Shown here: positions 44,682 through 53,594 of the stretch, piece by piece
Layout of the letters: each line of letters begins with the position of its first letter
Numbering within the stretch: position 1 is the stretch's first letter
From: Isoptericola luteus
GTDB taxonomy: Bacteria > Actinomycetota > Actinomycetes > Actinomycetales > Cellulomonadaceae
Reading direction: 5' to 3'
DNA: 64,000 bases
NCBI RefSeq assembly: GCF_020297055.1
Contig: NZ_JAIXCQ010000002.1
Location: forward strand, 310,001-374,000
Notes under the pieces: generated by a model
The model's input: only the letters and a program-made list of their open reading frames with translations
What the model was told of the DNA's origin: nothing
The model's database searches: none
Position numbers and translations under genes: made by a program

Positions 44682-45131
44682 TCAGGCCTGCTGCGAAACC
44701 TGGGTGATCTCGAACGGCTTGGGCTGCTGCGCCGCGTGCGGGTGCTCCGCGCCGCGGTAGACCTTCAGCTTGCCGAGCTGGTCACGCCCGAGCGAGGTCT
44801 TGGGGATCATGCCGCGCACGGCCTTCTCCACCGCCCGCTCCGGGTTCTTCTCGAGGAGCTCGCCGTAGGTGACCGAACGGAGACCGCCCGGGTAACCCGA
44901 GTGGCGGTAGGCCAGCTTGGTCTCCCGCTTGTTGCCGCTCAGGGCGACCTTGTCCGCGTTGATGACGATGACGAAGTCACCACCGTCGACGTGCGGGGCG
45001 AAGGTCGGCTTGTGCTTCCCGCGCAGGAGCGTGGCGACCTGGGTCGCCAGGCGGCCCAGGACGACGTCGGTAGCGTCGACGACGTACCAGTCGCGCTGGA
45101 CCTCGCCGGGCTTGGGGGTGTAAGTACGCAC
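44682..45131 (-). CDS. rplM: 50S ribosomal protein L13
   Basis: L13 is an early-assembling 23S rRNA-binding protein. The 149-aa protein shows [56 protein letters not shown] and [37 protein letters not shown] 45131 with AAGGTGA upstream is the start; the upstream frame lacks homology. Followed by rpsI, the universally conserved pairing. A leader of about 145 nt precedes it. Confidence 0.98.
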   Translation of the reverse strand: MRTYTPKPGEVQRDWYVVDATDVVLGRLATQVATLLRGKHKPTFAPHVDGGDFVIVINADKVALSGNKRETKLAYRHSGYPGGLRSVTYGELLEKNPERAVEKAVRGMIPKTSLGRDQLGKLKVYRGAEHPHAAQQPKPFEITQVSQQA

Positions 45132-45277
45132 GGTTGCGTCACCTTTTCGTGTTCGTGGTCGTCGGGCGAGAAGCGGCGCCCGAAGAGTCAGTGCGTTGTG
45201 CGCGGGACTCCATGAGTGGCGGCCTGGCCGGGGCGTCGTCGAGGCGAGTGGGAGCGCTGACGACGCGGGACGCCGGA

Positions 45278-45283
45278 GATATA
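45278..45283 (-). promoter_or_regulatory. Candidate extended -10 (TGCTATATC) for rplM
   Basis: On the minus strand TATATC is preceded by TGC, resembling an extended -10 box, about 150 nt upstream of the rplM start. The -35 region is not convincing. This leaves a long leader (45132-45277) in which L13-mediated autoregulation is possible but unshown. Confidence 0.3.
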
Positions 45284-45402
45284 GCACAACGGCTCGCTAG
45301 TCTAGCCGACCTCGTCCCTCAGGGGCAAAGCGACGTCGGTCACCGCCCCGAGCCACCGTCGTCCCAGGTGCGTGGGCCGCGGCCGTGTCGCACCGTGGAC
45401 CC

Positions 45403-45819
45403 ATGACGGACGAGACACCTGCCACCCGACCGGACACCCTCACCGGCGCCGAGGGCGACGTGAACCAGCTGCCCGACTCCGACACCCTCATGGACCGTGG
45501 CGTCGAGGACCAGCTCGACGAAGGCTACTCGCCGCTGGAGCGCCCGCGCGCCAACCACTGGGGCGAGACCGCCTGGGAGGAGTCGGCCGGCGAGCCCCTC
45601 GACCGCCGGCTCAGCGAGGAGGAGCCCGACGTCTGGGAGCGCGACCCGCTGTCACGACCCGACACCACCCGGTCCGGGCGGCTCGTCGCCGACGCGGACG
45701 CGGACCCCGACGACGCGGGCGGCCGGCGCGAGAACGACGTCTACGGCGAGGACGAGGGCGTCGACGGCGCGGGCGCCAGCGCCGAGGAGGCCGCCGTGCA
45801 CTGGGTCGACGAGCCCTGA
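45403..45819 (+). CDS. DUF5709 domain-containing protein
   Basis: The 138-aa acidic, hydrophilic protein carries the DUF5709 pattern: LMDRGVEDQLDEGYSPLERPRANHWGETAWEESAGEPLDRRLSEEEPDVW, then RSGRLVADAD and AVHWVDEP at the C-terminus. No enzymatic motif, signal peptide or membrane segment is visible. The function is unknown; the family is found across actinobacteria. It is divergent from rplM, with 271 bp between starts. The codons for DEP plus TGA are duplicated in frame (45808-45831), giving a second stop 4 codons later. Confidence 0.85.
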   Translation: MTDETPATRPDTLTGAEGDVNQLPDSDTLMDRGVEDQLDEGYSPLERPRANHWGETAWEESAGEPLDRRLSEEEPDVWERDPLSRPDTTRSGRLVADADADPDDAGGRRENDVYGEDEGVDGAGASAEEAAVHWVDEP

Positions 45820-45831
45820 GACGAGCCCTGA
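45808..45831. repeat. In-frame 12-bp duplication at the DUF5709 stop codon
   Basis: GACGAGCCCTGA occurs at 45808-45819 and 45820-45831. The first copy ends with the gene's stop; the second gives another in-frame TGA four codons later. Confidence 0.9.
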
Positions 45832-45868
45832 GACGACCCCGGAGGGTCCTTGAGGGGCCCTGAAGGGC

Positions 45869-46777
45869 TCAACCGGCGGGGTCGACCTCGTCCGTGCTGC
45901 GCTTGGCGCGGATCCGCTCGGCCCGCGCCGCGAGCTGGTCGTCGTCCGGGTAGGCGACCTCCTCCAGCACGAGCCCGCGCGCGGCGACGACGCTCGCCGC
46001 CTCGGCCCGCGAGCGCCCCGCCAGCACGGCGGCGGGCGCGTCGACGTCCCGGCGCCCCTCCCCCACGGCGATCGCCATGCCGACGAGCGACCGCACCATC
46101 GAGTGGCAGAACGCGTCGGCCTGGACCGTCGCGACGACGAGCCCGGCGTCCGGTCCGGCGGCGGGCCGCTCCCACGACAGGTGCGTGAGCTCGCGGATCG
46201 TGGTGGCTCCCTCCCGCGGGCGGCAGAACGCGGCGAAGTCGTGCAGGCCGACGAGGGGCCGCATCGCGGCGTCCATCGCGTCCACGTCCAGCGGACGCCG
46301 GTGCCACAGCACCCAGTCGCGACGCAGGGGGTCGCGCAGCCCGGGCCGGTCCGCGATCCGGTAGGCGTAGCGCCGGTGCAGGGCCGAGAACCGGGCGTCG
46401 AACCCGCCCGGAGCCTCGCTCGCCCGGTGCACGACGACGTCGGGCGGCAGCACGCCGGCGAGGCGGTCCGCGAGCGCCGTTCCCGGCGTCCGGTCGGAAC
46501 GTCCCGGCATGGCGTCCCAGCGGTCGCGGGGGACGTCGACGTGCGCCACCTGACCGCGGGCGTGGACCCCGGCGTCGGTGCGGCCCGCGACCGTGAGCCG
46601 AGGTCGGCCCAGGCCGAGCGGACCGGTGCGCAACACCGTGGCGAGAGCGTCCTCGAGCAGGCCCTGGACGGTGCGCAGCCGCGGCTGGGTGGCCCAGCCC
46701 GCGAACCCCGTGCCGTCGTAGGCGAGGTCGAGCCGGACCCGCAGGGTGTCGTGCGGCGAGGGTGTCGTCGTGCTCAC
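45869..46777 (-). CDS. truA: tRNA pseudouridine(38-40) synthase TruA
   Basis: TruA makes pseudouridine in the anticodon stem-loop of many tRNAs. The 302-aa protein has the catalytic Asp68 in [21 protein letters not shown], the [17 protein letters not shown] start, [28 protein letters not shown] and [24 protein letters not shown] 46777 is chosen; the frame runs on to 46885. It lies between rplM and rplQ, its usual place in actinobacterial r-protein neighbourhoods. It is divergent from the ROK kinase gene. Confidence 0.96.
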   Translation of the reverse strand: MSTTTPSPHDTLRVRLDLAYDGTGFAGWATQPRLRTVQGLLEDALATVLRTGPLGLGRPRLTVAGRTDAGVHARGQVAHVDVPRDRWDAMPGRSDRTPGTALADRLAGVLPPDVVVHRASEAPGGFDARFSALHRRYAYRIADRPGLRDPLRRDWVLWHRRPLDVDAMDAAMRPLVGLHDFAAFCRPREGATTIRELTHLSWERPAAGPDAGLVVATVQADAFCHSMVRSLVGMAIAVGEGRRDVDAPAAVLAGRSRAEAASVVAARGLVLEEVAYPDDDQLAARAERIRAKRSTDEVDPAG

Positions 46778-46805
46778 TGACCCATTGTGGCCGGATGATG
46801 GACCG

Positions 46806-47594
46806 GTGCCCGACCCGACGACGACGCCCTCGACCGCACGGACCCCCCTGACGCTGGCCGTCGACTGCGGCGGCGGGGGCATCAAGGCGAACGTGCTGGA
46901 CGCCGCCGGGACGGCCCACGCGGCCCCCGTGCGCGTGCCGACGCCCTATCCGCTGCCCCCGTCGCTGCTGGTTGAGACGGTCGCGGGCATCGCCGCGTCC
47001 CTGCCGCCCGCGCACCGGGTGACGCTCGGCATGCCGGGCATGATCCGCCACGGGGTGGTCGTGCACACCCCGCACTACGTGACACGGTCCGGCCCGCGCT
47101 CCCGGGTGGTGCCCGAGCTGGTCGAGGCCTGGTCCAGCTTCGACGTGCGGCACGCGCTGACCGCCCGCCTCTCGATGCCGGCGCTGGTCCTCAACGACGC
47201 GGAGGTGCACGGTGCGGGCGTGATCGCCGGGTCGGGCGTCGAGCTCGTGCTCACGCTGGGGACCGGGCTCGGGTCGGCCCTGTTCGACGGCGGCAGGCTC
47301 GCACCGCACCTCGAGTGGTCGCACGCGCCGGTGCGCCGCGGCACCACGTACGACCAGTACGTCGGCGAGCCGGAGCGCCGCCGCCTGGGCGACGGGTTGT
47401 GGTCGCGCCGCGTCGTCACGACGATCGACGGGCTGCGCCCCGTCTTCCGGTGGGACCGCCTCTACCTGGGCGGCGGCAACTCACGCAGGGTCACGCCCGC
47501 GGCCCTGGCACGGCTCGGGGACGACGTCGTCGTCGTGCCGAACTCCGCGGCCCTGGTGGGCGGGGCCCGCGCCTGGGACCTGCCGCTGGAGTGA
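46806..47594 (+). CDS. ROK-family / polyphosphate glucokinase-like protein
   Basis: The 262-aa ASKHA protein shows [18 protein letters not shown] (phosphate 1), [31 protein letters not shown] (catalytic Asp) and [15 protein letters not shown] (phosphate 2), then [19 protein letters not shown] and [10 protein letters not shown]. It resembles the PPGK-like ROK branch of actinobacteria. The substrate could be a sugar with ATP or polyphosphate; no zinc-binding ROK cysteines are present, which fits PPGK-like members. GTG 46806 leaves a 28-nt gap to the divergent truA. Confidence 0.88.
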   Translation: MPDPTTTPSTARTPLTLAVDCGGGGIKANVLDAAGTAHAAPVRVPTPYPLPPSLLVETVAGIAASLPPAHRVTLGMPGMIRHGVVVHTPHYVTRSGPRSRVVPELVEAWSSFDVRHALTARLSMPALVLNDAEVHGAGVIAGSGVELVLTLGTGLGSALFDGGRLAPHLEWSHAPVRRGTTYDQYVGEPERRRLGDGLWSRRVVTTIDGLRPVFRWDRLYLGGGNSRRVTPAALARLGDDVVVVPNSAALVGGARAWDLPLE

Positions 47595-47603
47595 CGTGCG
47601 CCG

Positions 47604-48353
47604 CTACCCCGCCCGAGAGGGTACTCCTCGCCCGCGCACCGTCGCCGCGGCGGACTCCAGCAGCACACGGTCGAACGCCACGGGGGCGTCGAGGCTCACG
47701 AGGTGCCGTGCGTGCGGTACGACGACGAGACGCGCGGGGGCGCCCGAGCGCCGCGCCGCCGCGAGCATCGCGCGCTCGGTGCCCCGGAAGTGGTCGTAGC
47801 GGCCGTTGACGATCCACACGGGACTGTCGGCGGCGGCGAGCGCGCCGAACGTGTCCAGGTCGCCGGACGCCTGCAGGATCGCGGCCATCGACGTCAGGGC
47901 GTACCCGCCCGCGCCGAGGTCGTCGGCCGCCTCCGCAGCGAGCGCGAGGCGCACGAACCTCTCGTTGAGCCGTGCACCGTGGTCCGGCCAGGTCTCGATC
48001 CACCGCGCCAGGCGCAGCCAGGCGGGCCGCAGCGCCGACGACGTCGGGGTGCTGCACGACGCCGCCACGAGGCCGGCGCTCTCCTGCGGCCACCGTGCCC
48101 GGTGCTCGACCGCCAGGTAGCCCCCGAGGGAGAGCCCGGCCACCACGGCTCGTCCGCCCACCGCGTGGACCCCGTCCCGGATCGAGCCCAGCGCCCCGTC
48201 CAGCGTGAACGGCTCGTCGCGCCGGGCACCGTGCCCGGGCAGGTCGATCGCGACGGCGTCGACGCCGGCCGCCGCCAGCGCCCCGAGCTGATGGCGCCAC
48301 ATCGTCCTCGACGTCCGGGAGCCGTGGACGAGCACCACCGGGTTCGCGCGCAT
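47604..48353 (-). CDS. Alpha/beta-fold hydrolase
   Basis: The 249-aa hydrolase has VVLVHGSRTSRTMW (oxyanion), AIDLPGHGARR, the nucleophile elbow VVAGLSLGGYLAVEHRAR (Ser about 95), an acid in VNGRYDHFRGTE and a His in HARHLVSLDAP. A full catalytic triad is visible. It is one of many proteobacterial/actinobacterial esterase-like proteins with unknown substrate. It begins 93 bp downstream of rplQ on the same strand, after a strong hairpin, so independent expression is possible. Confidence 0.88.
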   Translation of the reverse strand: MRANPVVLVHGSRTSRTMWRHQLGALAAAGVDAVAIDLPGHGARRDEPFTLDGALGSIRDGVHAVGGRAVVAGLSLGGYLAVEHRARWPQESAGLVAASCSTPTSSALRPAWLRLARWIETWPDHGARLNERFVRLALAAEAADDLGAGGYALTSMAAILQASGDLDTFGALAAADSPVWIVNGRYDHFRGTERAMLAAARRSGAPARLVVVPHARHLVSLDAPVAFDRVLLESAAATVRGRGVPSRAG

Positions 48354-48387
48354 GCCACCACCCTACGAAGACCCCTGCGGCAACGCA

Positions 48388-48423
48388 CGAGCCCCGCACC
48401 ACCAGAAGGCGGTACGGGGCTCG
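48388..48423 (-). terminator. Hairpin after rplQ
   Basis: CGAGCCCCG (48388-48396) pairs with CGGGGCTCG (48415-48423), 22 nt downstream of the rplQ stop on the minus strand, with partial inner pairing (ACC/GGT). This would end the alpha-operon transcript. Confidence 0.75.
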
Positions 48424-48445
48424 CGGGCGCTTCAGAGCAGGGAGG

Positions 48446-48949
48446 TCAGGCCTCCTTGGTCTCCTCGGCGGGGGCCTCGGTGGTCTCCTCGGCGGCGGGC
48501 GCCTCGGTGGTCTCCTTGGCCTTCGGCTCCGACTTGGCCGACTTCTCGGTGGCCTTCGTGGCCTCCTTGACGACGGCCTGCTTCGGGCTGACCGGCTCGG
48601 TCACGAGCTCGATGACCGCCATGGGGGCGTTGTCGCCCTTGCGGTTGCCGACCTTGGTGATGCGCGTGTAGCCACCGTTGCGCTCGGCCATGGCCGGGGC
48701 GATCTCGGTGAACAGCGTGTGCACCACGGACTTGTCGCGCACGACCGTCAGGACGCGACGACGGGCGTGCAGGTCACCGCGCTTGGCGAAGGTGATGAGA
48801 CGCTCGGCCAGCGGACGCAGGCGCTTGGCCTTCGTCTCGGTGGTCGTGATGCGGCCGTGCTCGAACAGCGCCGTCGACAGGTTCGCGAGGATCAGTCGCT
48901 CGTGCGCCGGGCCGCCGCCGAGCCGCGGACCCTTGGTGGGGGTAGGCAT
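48446..48949 (-). CDS. rplQ: 50S ribosomal protein L17
   Basis: L17 is a large-subunit protein near the tunnel exit. The 167-aa protein has [57 protein letters not shown], then [18 protein letters not shown] and [12 protein letters not shown]-terminal Ala/Glu/Lys/Thr tail of about 45 residues ([15 protein letters not shown]...) exceeds the typical length of about 120; such tails are common in actinobacteria. It ends the alpha operon, 77 nt after rpoA. Confidence 0.98.
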   Translation of the reverse strand: MPTPTKGPRLGGGPAHERLILANLSTALFEHGRITTTETKAKRLRPLAERLITFAKRGDLHARRRVLTVVRDKSVVHTLFTEIAPAMAERNGGYTRITKVGNRKGDNAPMAVIELVTEPVSPKQAVVKEATKATEKSAKSEPKAKETTEAPAAEETTEAPAEETKEA

Positions 48950-49026
48950 TTCTGGTTCTCCTTGAGGGTGGTTCCGCGTCGCGCGGCCCGGTCAGGTCGA
49001 GCGGGCTGCTGCGGGCGCGAAAGACG

Positions 49027-50043
49027 TCAGTACGACTGCTCGTCCGGGTAGGCCGACTCGTCGTCGGAACCGCTGAAGTACGCGGCACCGGACGGGTCGA
49101 AGTCGAGCGGCGAGTCCTTGAGGGCCAGGCCGAGCTCGGCCAGCTTCTCCTTGACCTCGTTGATCGACTTCGCACCGAAGTTGCGGATGTCGAGCAGGTC
49201 CGCCTCGCTGCGCGCCACGAGCTCACCCACCTGGTGGATGCCCTCGCGCTTGAGGCAGTTGTACGACCGGATCGTGAGGTTGAGCTCCTCGATCGGCAGC
49301 GCCAGGTCCGCGGCCAGCGCGGTGTCCGTGGGCGACGGGCCGATCTCGATGCCCTCGGCCTCGACGTTCAGCTCGCGGGCGAGACCGAACAGCTCGACGA
49401 GCGTCTTGCCGGCGGAGGCGAGAGCGTCGCGCGGCGCGATGGCCGCCTTCGTCTCGACGTCGACGATCAGCTTGTCGAAGTCCGTGCGCTGCTCCACACG
49501 GGTGGCCTCGACCTTGTAGGTGACCTTGAGGACCGGCGAGTAGATCGAGTCGACCGGGATACGGCCGATCTCGGTGTCGTCGCTCTTGTTCTGCGCCGCG
49601 GAGACGTAGCCACGGCCTCGCTCGACGGTCAGCTCGATCTCGAGCTTGCCCTTGTCGTTGAGGGTGGCGACGTGGAGGTCGGGGTTGTGCACCTCGACGC
49701 CCGCCGGCGGGACGATGTCCGCGGCGGTGACCGCGCCCGCGCCCGTCTTGCGCAGGTACATCACGACCGGCTCGTCGTTCTCCGAGGAGACCACGAGGTT
49801 CTTGATGTTCAGGATGATCTCGGTGACGTCTTCCTTGACACCCGGCACGGTGGAGAACTCGTGGAGCACACCGTCGATGCGGATGGAGGTGACGGCCGCG
49901 CCCGGGATGGACGACAGCAGGGTCCGACGCAGCGAGTTGCCGAGCGTGTAGCCGAAGCCAGGCTCGAGCGGCTCGATGGAGAAGCGCGAACGGTACTCCG
50001 AGATGACCTCTTCGGTCAGGGAGGGGCGCTGTGCGATCAGCAC
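49027..50043 (-). CDS. rpoA: DNA-directed RNA polymerase subunit alpha
   Basis: RpoA dimerises to nucleate RNA polymerase assembly. The 338-aa protein has the N-terminal dimerisation domain ([54 protein letters not shown]-type [30 protein letters not shown]) to about 235 and the C-terminal domain ([48 protein letters not shown]) for upstream element and activator contacts. GTG 50043 follows AAAGGA. It is separated from rpsK by the poly-G region. Confidence 0.98.
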   Translation of the reverse strand: MLIAQRPSLTEEVISEYRSRFSIEPLEPGFGYTLGNSLRRTLLSSIPGAAVTSIRIDGVLHEFSTVPGVKEDVTEIILNIKNLVVSSENDEPVVMYLRKTGAGAVTAADIVPPAGVEVHNPDLHVATLNDKGKLEIELTVERGRGYVSAAQNKSDDTEIGRIPVDSIYSPVLKVTYKVEATRVEQRTDFDKLIVDVETKAAIAPRDALASAGKTLVELFGLARELNVEAEGIEIGPSPTDTALAADLALPIEELNLTIRSYNCLKREGIHQVGELVARSEADLLDIRNFGAKSINEVKEKLAELGLALKDSPLDFDPSGAAYFSGSDDESAYPDEQSY

Positions 50044-50141
50044 TGTGATGGTCCTTTCAGTGTGCGTCCGCCATATGACGCATCACGAATCCGCGATCAC
50101 TACTCGCGGCCCGGGGCAGGACTCGGTCCACCCGCCCGGGC

Positions 50142-50317
<176 letters not shown>

Positions 50318-50329
50318 GACGTCGTGAGA

Positions 50330-50734
50330 TCAGACGCGGCGACGCTTGGGGGGGCGGCAGCCGTTGTGCGCCTGGGGCGTCACGTCCTGGATCGAGCCGA
50401 CCTCGAGGCCGGTCGCCTGCAGGGAGCGGATCGCGGTCTCACGACCGGAGCCCGGGCCCTTGACGAAGACGTCGACCTTCTTGACGCCGTGCTCCTGGGC
50501 ACGACGCGCGGCCGACTCCGCCGCGAGCTGCGCCGCGTACGGGGTCGACTTGCGCGAACCCTTGAAGCCGACGTGGCCGGCGGACGCCCACGAGATCACG
50601 GCGCCCGAAGGGTCCGTGATCGAGACGATGGTGTTGTTGAAGGTGCTCTTGATGTGCGCCTGGCCGAGCGGGACGTTCTTCTTGTCCTTGCGGCGCGGCT
50701 TGCGCCCGGCCGTGGCGCGGGTCTTGGGAGGCAT
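50330..50734 (-). CDS. rpsK: 30S ribosomal protein S11
   Basis: S11 lies on the platform of the 30S subunit. The 134-aa protein shows [116 protein letters not shown], all canonical blocks. ATG 50734. The stop at 50330 adjoins the poly-G tract, but the coding region itself looks intact. rpsD does not follow, as in other Micrococcales-type alpha operons. Confidence 0.98.
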   Translation of the reverse strand: MPPKTRATAGRKPRRKDKKNVPLGQAHIKSTFNNTIVSITDPSGAVISWASAGHVGFKGSRKSTPYAAQLAAESAARRAQEHGVKKVDVFVKGPGSGRETAIRSLQATGLEVGSIQDVTPQAHNGCRPPKRRRV

Positions 50735-50805
50735 GTGCTCGTTCTCTCCTGGTCTGAGGTCGTCGGACCGGGGCGGGTGCTAGCCCGCCTGCCGGACTGC
50801 TGGCG

Positions 50806-51180
50806 TCAGCGGGCCTTCTTCTTGCCCGCAACGGTGCGCTTCGGGCCCTTGCGGGTGCGCGCGTTGGTCTTGGTGCGCTGACCGCGCACCGGAAGGCCGC
50901 GGCGGTGACGCAGCCCCTGGTAGGTCCCGATCTCGACCTTGCGGCGGATGTCCGCGGCGACCTCACGTCGCAGGTCGCCCTCGAGCTTGTAGTTGCCCTC
51001 GAGGTAGTCACGCAGCGACACGAGCTCGGCGTCGCCGAGGTCCTTGACGCGCAGGTCCGGGCTGATCCCGGTAGCGGCCAGCGTCTGCTGGGCGCGGGTA
51101 CGGCCGACGCCGTAGATGTAGGTGAGCGCCACCTCGAGCCGCTTGTCGCGGGGGAGGTCGACGCCGATAAGACGTGCCAT
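50806..51180 (-). CDS. rpsM: 30S ribosomal protein S13
   Basis: S13 contacts tRNA and bridges the 30S head to the 50S. The 124-aa protein has [35 protein letters not shown], the helix-hairpin motif, [44 protein letters not shown] and the basic tail KKKAR. ATG 51180. It precedes rpsK by 71 nt and follows rpmJ after a 195-nt spacer with a hairpin. Confidence 0.98.
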   Translation of the reverse strand: MARLIGVDLPRDKRLEVALTYIYGVGRTRAQQTLAATGISPDLRVKDLGDAELVSLRDYLEGNYKLEGDLRREVAADIRRKVEIGTYQGLRHRRGLPVRGQRTKTNARTRKGPKRTVAGKKKAR

Positions 51181-51257
51181 GTGCCTTCCGGCTCCTGTAC
51201 TTCGTCCAGAGGTCTCCCGCACCATCTCCCCGCGAGGACCGCAGGCCCCGGCCCCTG

Positions 51258-51281
51258 GACCGAGGGTTCCCCTCGTCGGTC
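51258..51281 (-). other. Hairpin in the rpmJ-rpsM spacer
   Basis: CGAGGG (51261-51266) pairs with CCCTCG (51270-51275) around TTC, extended by GAC/GTC over a small bulge. It sits in the 195-nt noncoding gap between rpmJ and rpsM, which otherwise holds no gene I can see. It may be an attenuator or a processing site. Confidence 0.4.
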
Positions 51282-51375
51282 CCGCGAGGAGCGATGCTCC
51301 CGGAAGCGGGCGACGAGGTTCGTGGTGGTGCGCTGTGCGTGACGGCGAGCGCGTGCCGTCAGCGGGTGGCTGCGA

Positions 51376-51489
51376 TCAGCCCTGGCGCTGCTTGTGGCGC
51401 AGGTTCTCGCAGATCACCATGACGCGACCGTGCCGGCGGATCACCTTGCACTTGTCGCAGATCTTCTTGACGCTCGGCTTGACCTTCAT
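51376..51489 (-). CDS. rpmJ: 50S ribosomal protein L36
   Basis: L36 is the smallest large-subunit protein. The 37-codon frame reads [16 protein letters not shown], then [21 protein letters not shown], with zinc ligands C11, C14, C27 and H32 (the C+ form). It is complete with ATG 51489 and TGA at 51376-51378. It sits between infA and rpsM as in the alpha operon. Length and motif are diagnostic. Confidence 0.97.
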   Translation of the reverse strand: MKVKPSVKKICDKCKVIRRHGRVMVICENLRHKQRQG

Positions 51490-51560
51490 CAGTGTTCCTC
51501 CGCCGCCGTGCGCGCGCCGGCTGGTACCGGCGCCTCGACGGCGATCGATCGGGTGGTGGG

Positions 51561-51782
51561 TTACTTGTAGCGGTAGACGATGCGGCCGCGGGACAGGTCG
51601 TACGGGCTCAGCTCCACCACGACCCGGTCCTCGGGGAGGATCCGGATGTAGTGCTGACGCATCTTGCCCGAGATGTGAGCGAGAACCTTGTGCCCGTTCG
51701 CCAGCTCCACGCGGAACATCGCGTTCGGCAGGGCCTCGACCACACTGCCCTCGATCTCGATGACGCCGTCCTTCTTTGCCAT
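51561..51782 (-). CDS. infA: Translation initiation factor IF-1
   Basis: IF-1 binds the 30S A site at initiation. The 73-aa OB-fold protein begins [42 protein letters not shown] and ends [16 protein letters not shown], matching the family along its full length. ATG 51782. It is the first gene of the alpha operon; the 266-nt region upstream to map contains a candidate promoter. Confidence 0.98.
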   Translation of the reverse strand: MAKKDGVIEIEGSVVEALPNAMFRVELANGHKVLAHISGKMRQHYIRILPEDRVVVELSPYDLSRGRIVYRYK

Positions 51783-51972
51783 GTCCTCCGCTAACTCTCG
51801 TCTGGTCCCCGGGCGCCCGTCAGTGACGCGACGGAGCTCGGTGGTCGTGCGTGCCGCCTGCTCACCCTCGGCACGGCCCGCCGGCATGAAGACCGGGCGA
51901 TGCTGGGCGGCATCACGGGACCGGGAAACTGCTGGACCGAGGAACTGCTGAACGGACTACACCCGACAGACC

Positions 51973-51978
51973 ATCCTA
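51973..51978 (-). promoter_or_regulatory. Candidate -10 (TAGGAT) upstream of infA
   Basis: TAGGAT on the minus strand about 190 nt before infA is a typical actinobacterial -10 hexamer. The -35 match is poor. The spacer 51783-52048 otherwise shows no gene or strong structure, so it probably contains the alpha-operon promoter. Confidence 0.35.
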
Positions 51979-52048
51979 CGCCATGGATTGCGCCCGTGCG
52001 ACAGACGCGCAGTGTGCGCACGGACACGTCGGCCTCGCGACCGGCGCT

Positions 52049-52939
52049 CTAGTCGAGCACGACCGGGACGACGCCGAACGGGCTGAGACCCGCCCGCCCC
52101 GCGTCGGGTGCGGTGAGCACGCTGATCCCGTCGTCCAGGATCGCCACGGAGTGCTCCCAGTGCGCCGCCCGCGTGCCGTCCTGCGTCACGACCGTCCAGT
52201 CGTCGTCGAGGACGCGCGTGGCCGCGCTCCCCCGCGTGACCATCGGCTCGATCGCCAAGCACATGCCCGGACGCAGCCTGGGGCCGCGCTCCCGGGTACG
52301 GAAGTTCACGACGTCCGGCGGCTGGTGCATGGCCGTGCCGATGCCGTGCCCCACGTACTCCTCGACGATGCCGTACTCCGCGCCGACGATGCCGCCGCCG
52401 AGCTCCACCGCGGTCTCGACCGCCGCACCGACGTCGCTGAGCCGGCCACCGCCGGCCAGCGCGGCGATGCCCGCCCACATGGCCGTCCGGGTGGTGCGCA
52501 CCAGGGCGACGTCCGCCGGGTCAGCCTCGTCGACCGCCGCACCGTCGACCGCCGCACCGTCGACATCCACGGCGCCGTCGGCGCCGAGCACGAGGCTCAC
52601 CGCCGAGTCGCCGTGCCACCCGTCGACGACCGCGCCGCAGTCGACCGACACCAGGTCGCCCACCGCGAGCACCCGGGGGCCCGGGATCCCGTGGATGACC
52701 TCGTCGTTCACCGACACGCAGAGGGTGGCCGGGTAGCCCTCGTAGCCGAGGAACGACGGGGTGGCGCCGGCGTCCGCGATCACGCGCGCCGCGACGGCGT
52801 CCAGGTCGGCCGTCGTCATGCCGGGCCGGGCCGCCTCACGGACCTCGTCGAGGGCACGCGCGACGACCAGGCCCGCACGTCGCATGACGCGGACCTGGTC
52901 GGGCGTCTTGAGCTCGATCCGCTCGCGAGTACCGAACAT
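52049..52939 (-). CDS. map: Methionine aminopeptidase (type I)
   Basis: Map removes the initiator Met. The 296-aa protein carries the five metal ligands: Asp in VSVDCGAVVDG and Asp in WHGDSA, His in YVGHGIG, Glu in LAIEPMVT and Glu in AHWEHSVAI. The helix-strand start ELKTPDQVRVMRRAGLVVARALDEV is typical. An in-frame 15-bp tandem repeat (52531-52560) encodes AAVDG AAVDE-like residues, an insertion of about 14 residues (near 125-140) in a surface loop. ATG 52939 sits 1 nt after the adk stop. Confidence 0.97.
   Translation of the reverse strand: MFGTRERIELKTPDQVRVMRRAGLVVARALDEVREAARPGMTTADLDAVAARVIADAGATPSFLGYEGYPATLCVSVNDEVIHGIPGPRVLAVGDLVSVDCGAVVDGWHGDSAVSLVLGADGAVDVDGAAVDGAAVDEADPADVALVRTTRTAMWAGIAALAGGGRLSDVGAAVETAVELGGGIVGAEYGIVEEYVGHGIGTAMHQPPDVVNFRTRERGPRLRPGMCLAIEPMVTRGSAATRVLDDDWTVVTQDGTRAAHWEHSVAILDDGISVLTAPDAGRAGLSPFGVVPVVLD
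52531..52560. repeat. Two exact 15-bp tandem units inside map
   Basis: CGACCGCCGCACCGT occurs at 52531-52545 and 52546-52560, in frame with map, duplicating DGAAV-type residues in a loop of the enzyme. Confidence 0.9.
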
Positions 52940-52940
52940 G

Positions 52941-53594
52941 TCAGCCGAGCTCGGCCGCCAGGGCCTGCACGATGCGCTCGGTGACCTCGTCGACCTCACC
53001 GATGCCGTCCACCGTCGCCAGGAGGCCACGCTCGGCGTAGGCCGCCGTCAGCGGGGCCGTCTGCTCGTCGTAGATGTCGAGCCGGCGGGCGATCGCCTCG
53101 GGGGTGTCGTCCTCACGGCCCTCGATCTCGGCACGCTTGGTGATGCGGGCGAGCAGCTCGTCGCGGTCCGCGGCGAGCTCGATGACGCCGTCCAGCTCCC
53201 AGCCCAGGTCGGCGAGGATGCCGTCCAGCGCCGCGACCTGGTGCGCGTTGCGCGGGTAGCCGTCCAGCAGGAACCCGCCTTTGGCGTCGTCCTCGGCGAG
53301 ACGGTCGCGCACCATCGAGTCGGTGACCTCGTCGGGGACGAGCTCGCCCTTGGCGCTGTACTCCTGGGCGAGCTTGCCCAGGTCGGTGCCGCCCTTGATG
53401 TTCGCGCGGAAGATGTCGCCGGTGGAGATCGCCGGGATGGCGAAGAGCTCTGCGAGGCGAGCCGCCTGCGTGCCCTTGCCTGCACCCTGCGGCCCCATGA
53501 TCACCAGGCGCGTGACGCGCGCCTCTGCTCCGCGCGAGCCGTGCAGCTCGCGGCGCGTGGTGGGGGCGGTGGTGCCGTCGTTCGTGTCGGTCAA
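52941..53594 (-). CDS. adk: Adenylate kinase
   Basis: Adk converts ATP plus AMP to two ADP. The 217-aa protein has the P-loop VIMGPQGAGKGT, AISTGDIFRANI, LLDGYPRNAHQVAALD and a short LID region (KRAEIEGREDDTPEAIARRLD) without zinc cysteines. The start is uncertain: the usual position before TRLVIMG is GTC, not a start codon, so TTG 53594 (overlapping the secY stop as TTGA and adding 29 residues before TRLV) is the best candidate; GTG 53504 would truncate the first strand. It follows secY and precedes map. Confidence 0.92.
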   Translation of the reverse strand: MTDTNDGTTAPTTRRELHGSRGAEARVTRLVIMGPQGAGKGTQAARLAELFAIPAISTGDIFRANIKGGTDLGKLAQEYSAKGELVPDEVTDSMVRDRLAEDDAKGGFLLDGYPRNAHQVAALDGILADLGWELDGVIELAADRDELLARITKRAEIEGREDDTPEAIARRLDIYDEQTAPLTAAYAERGLLATVDGIGEVDEVTERIVQALAAELG

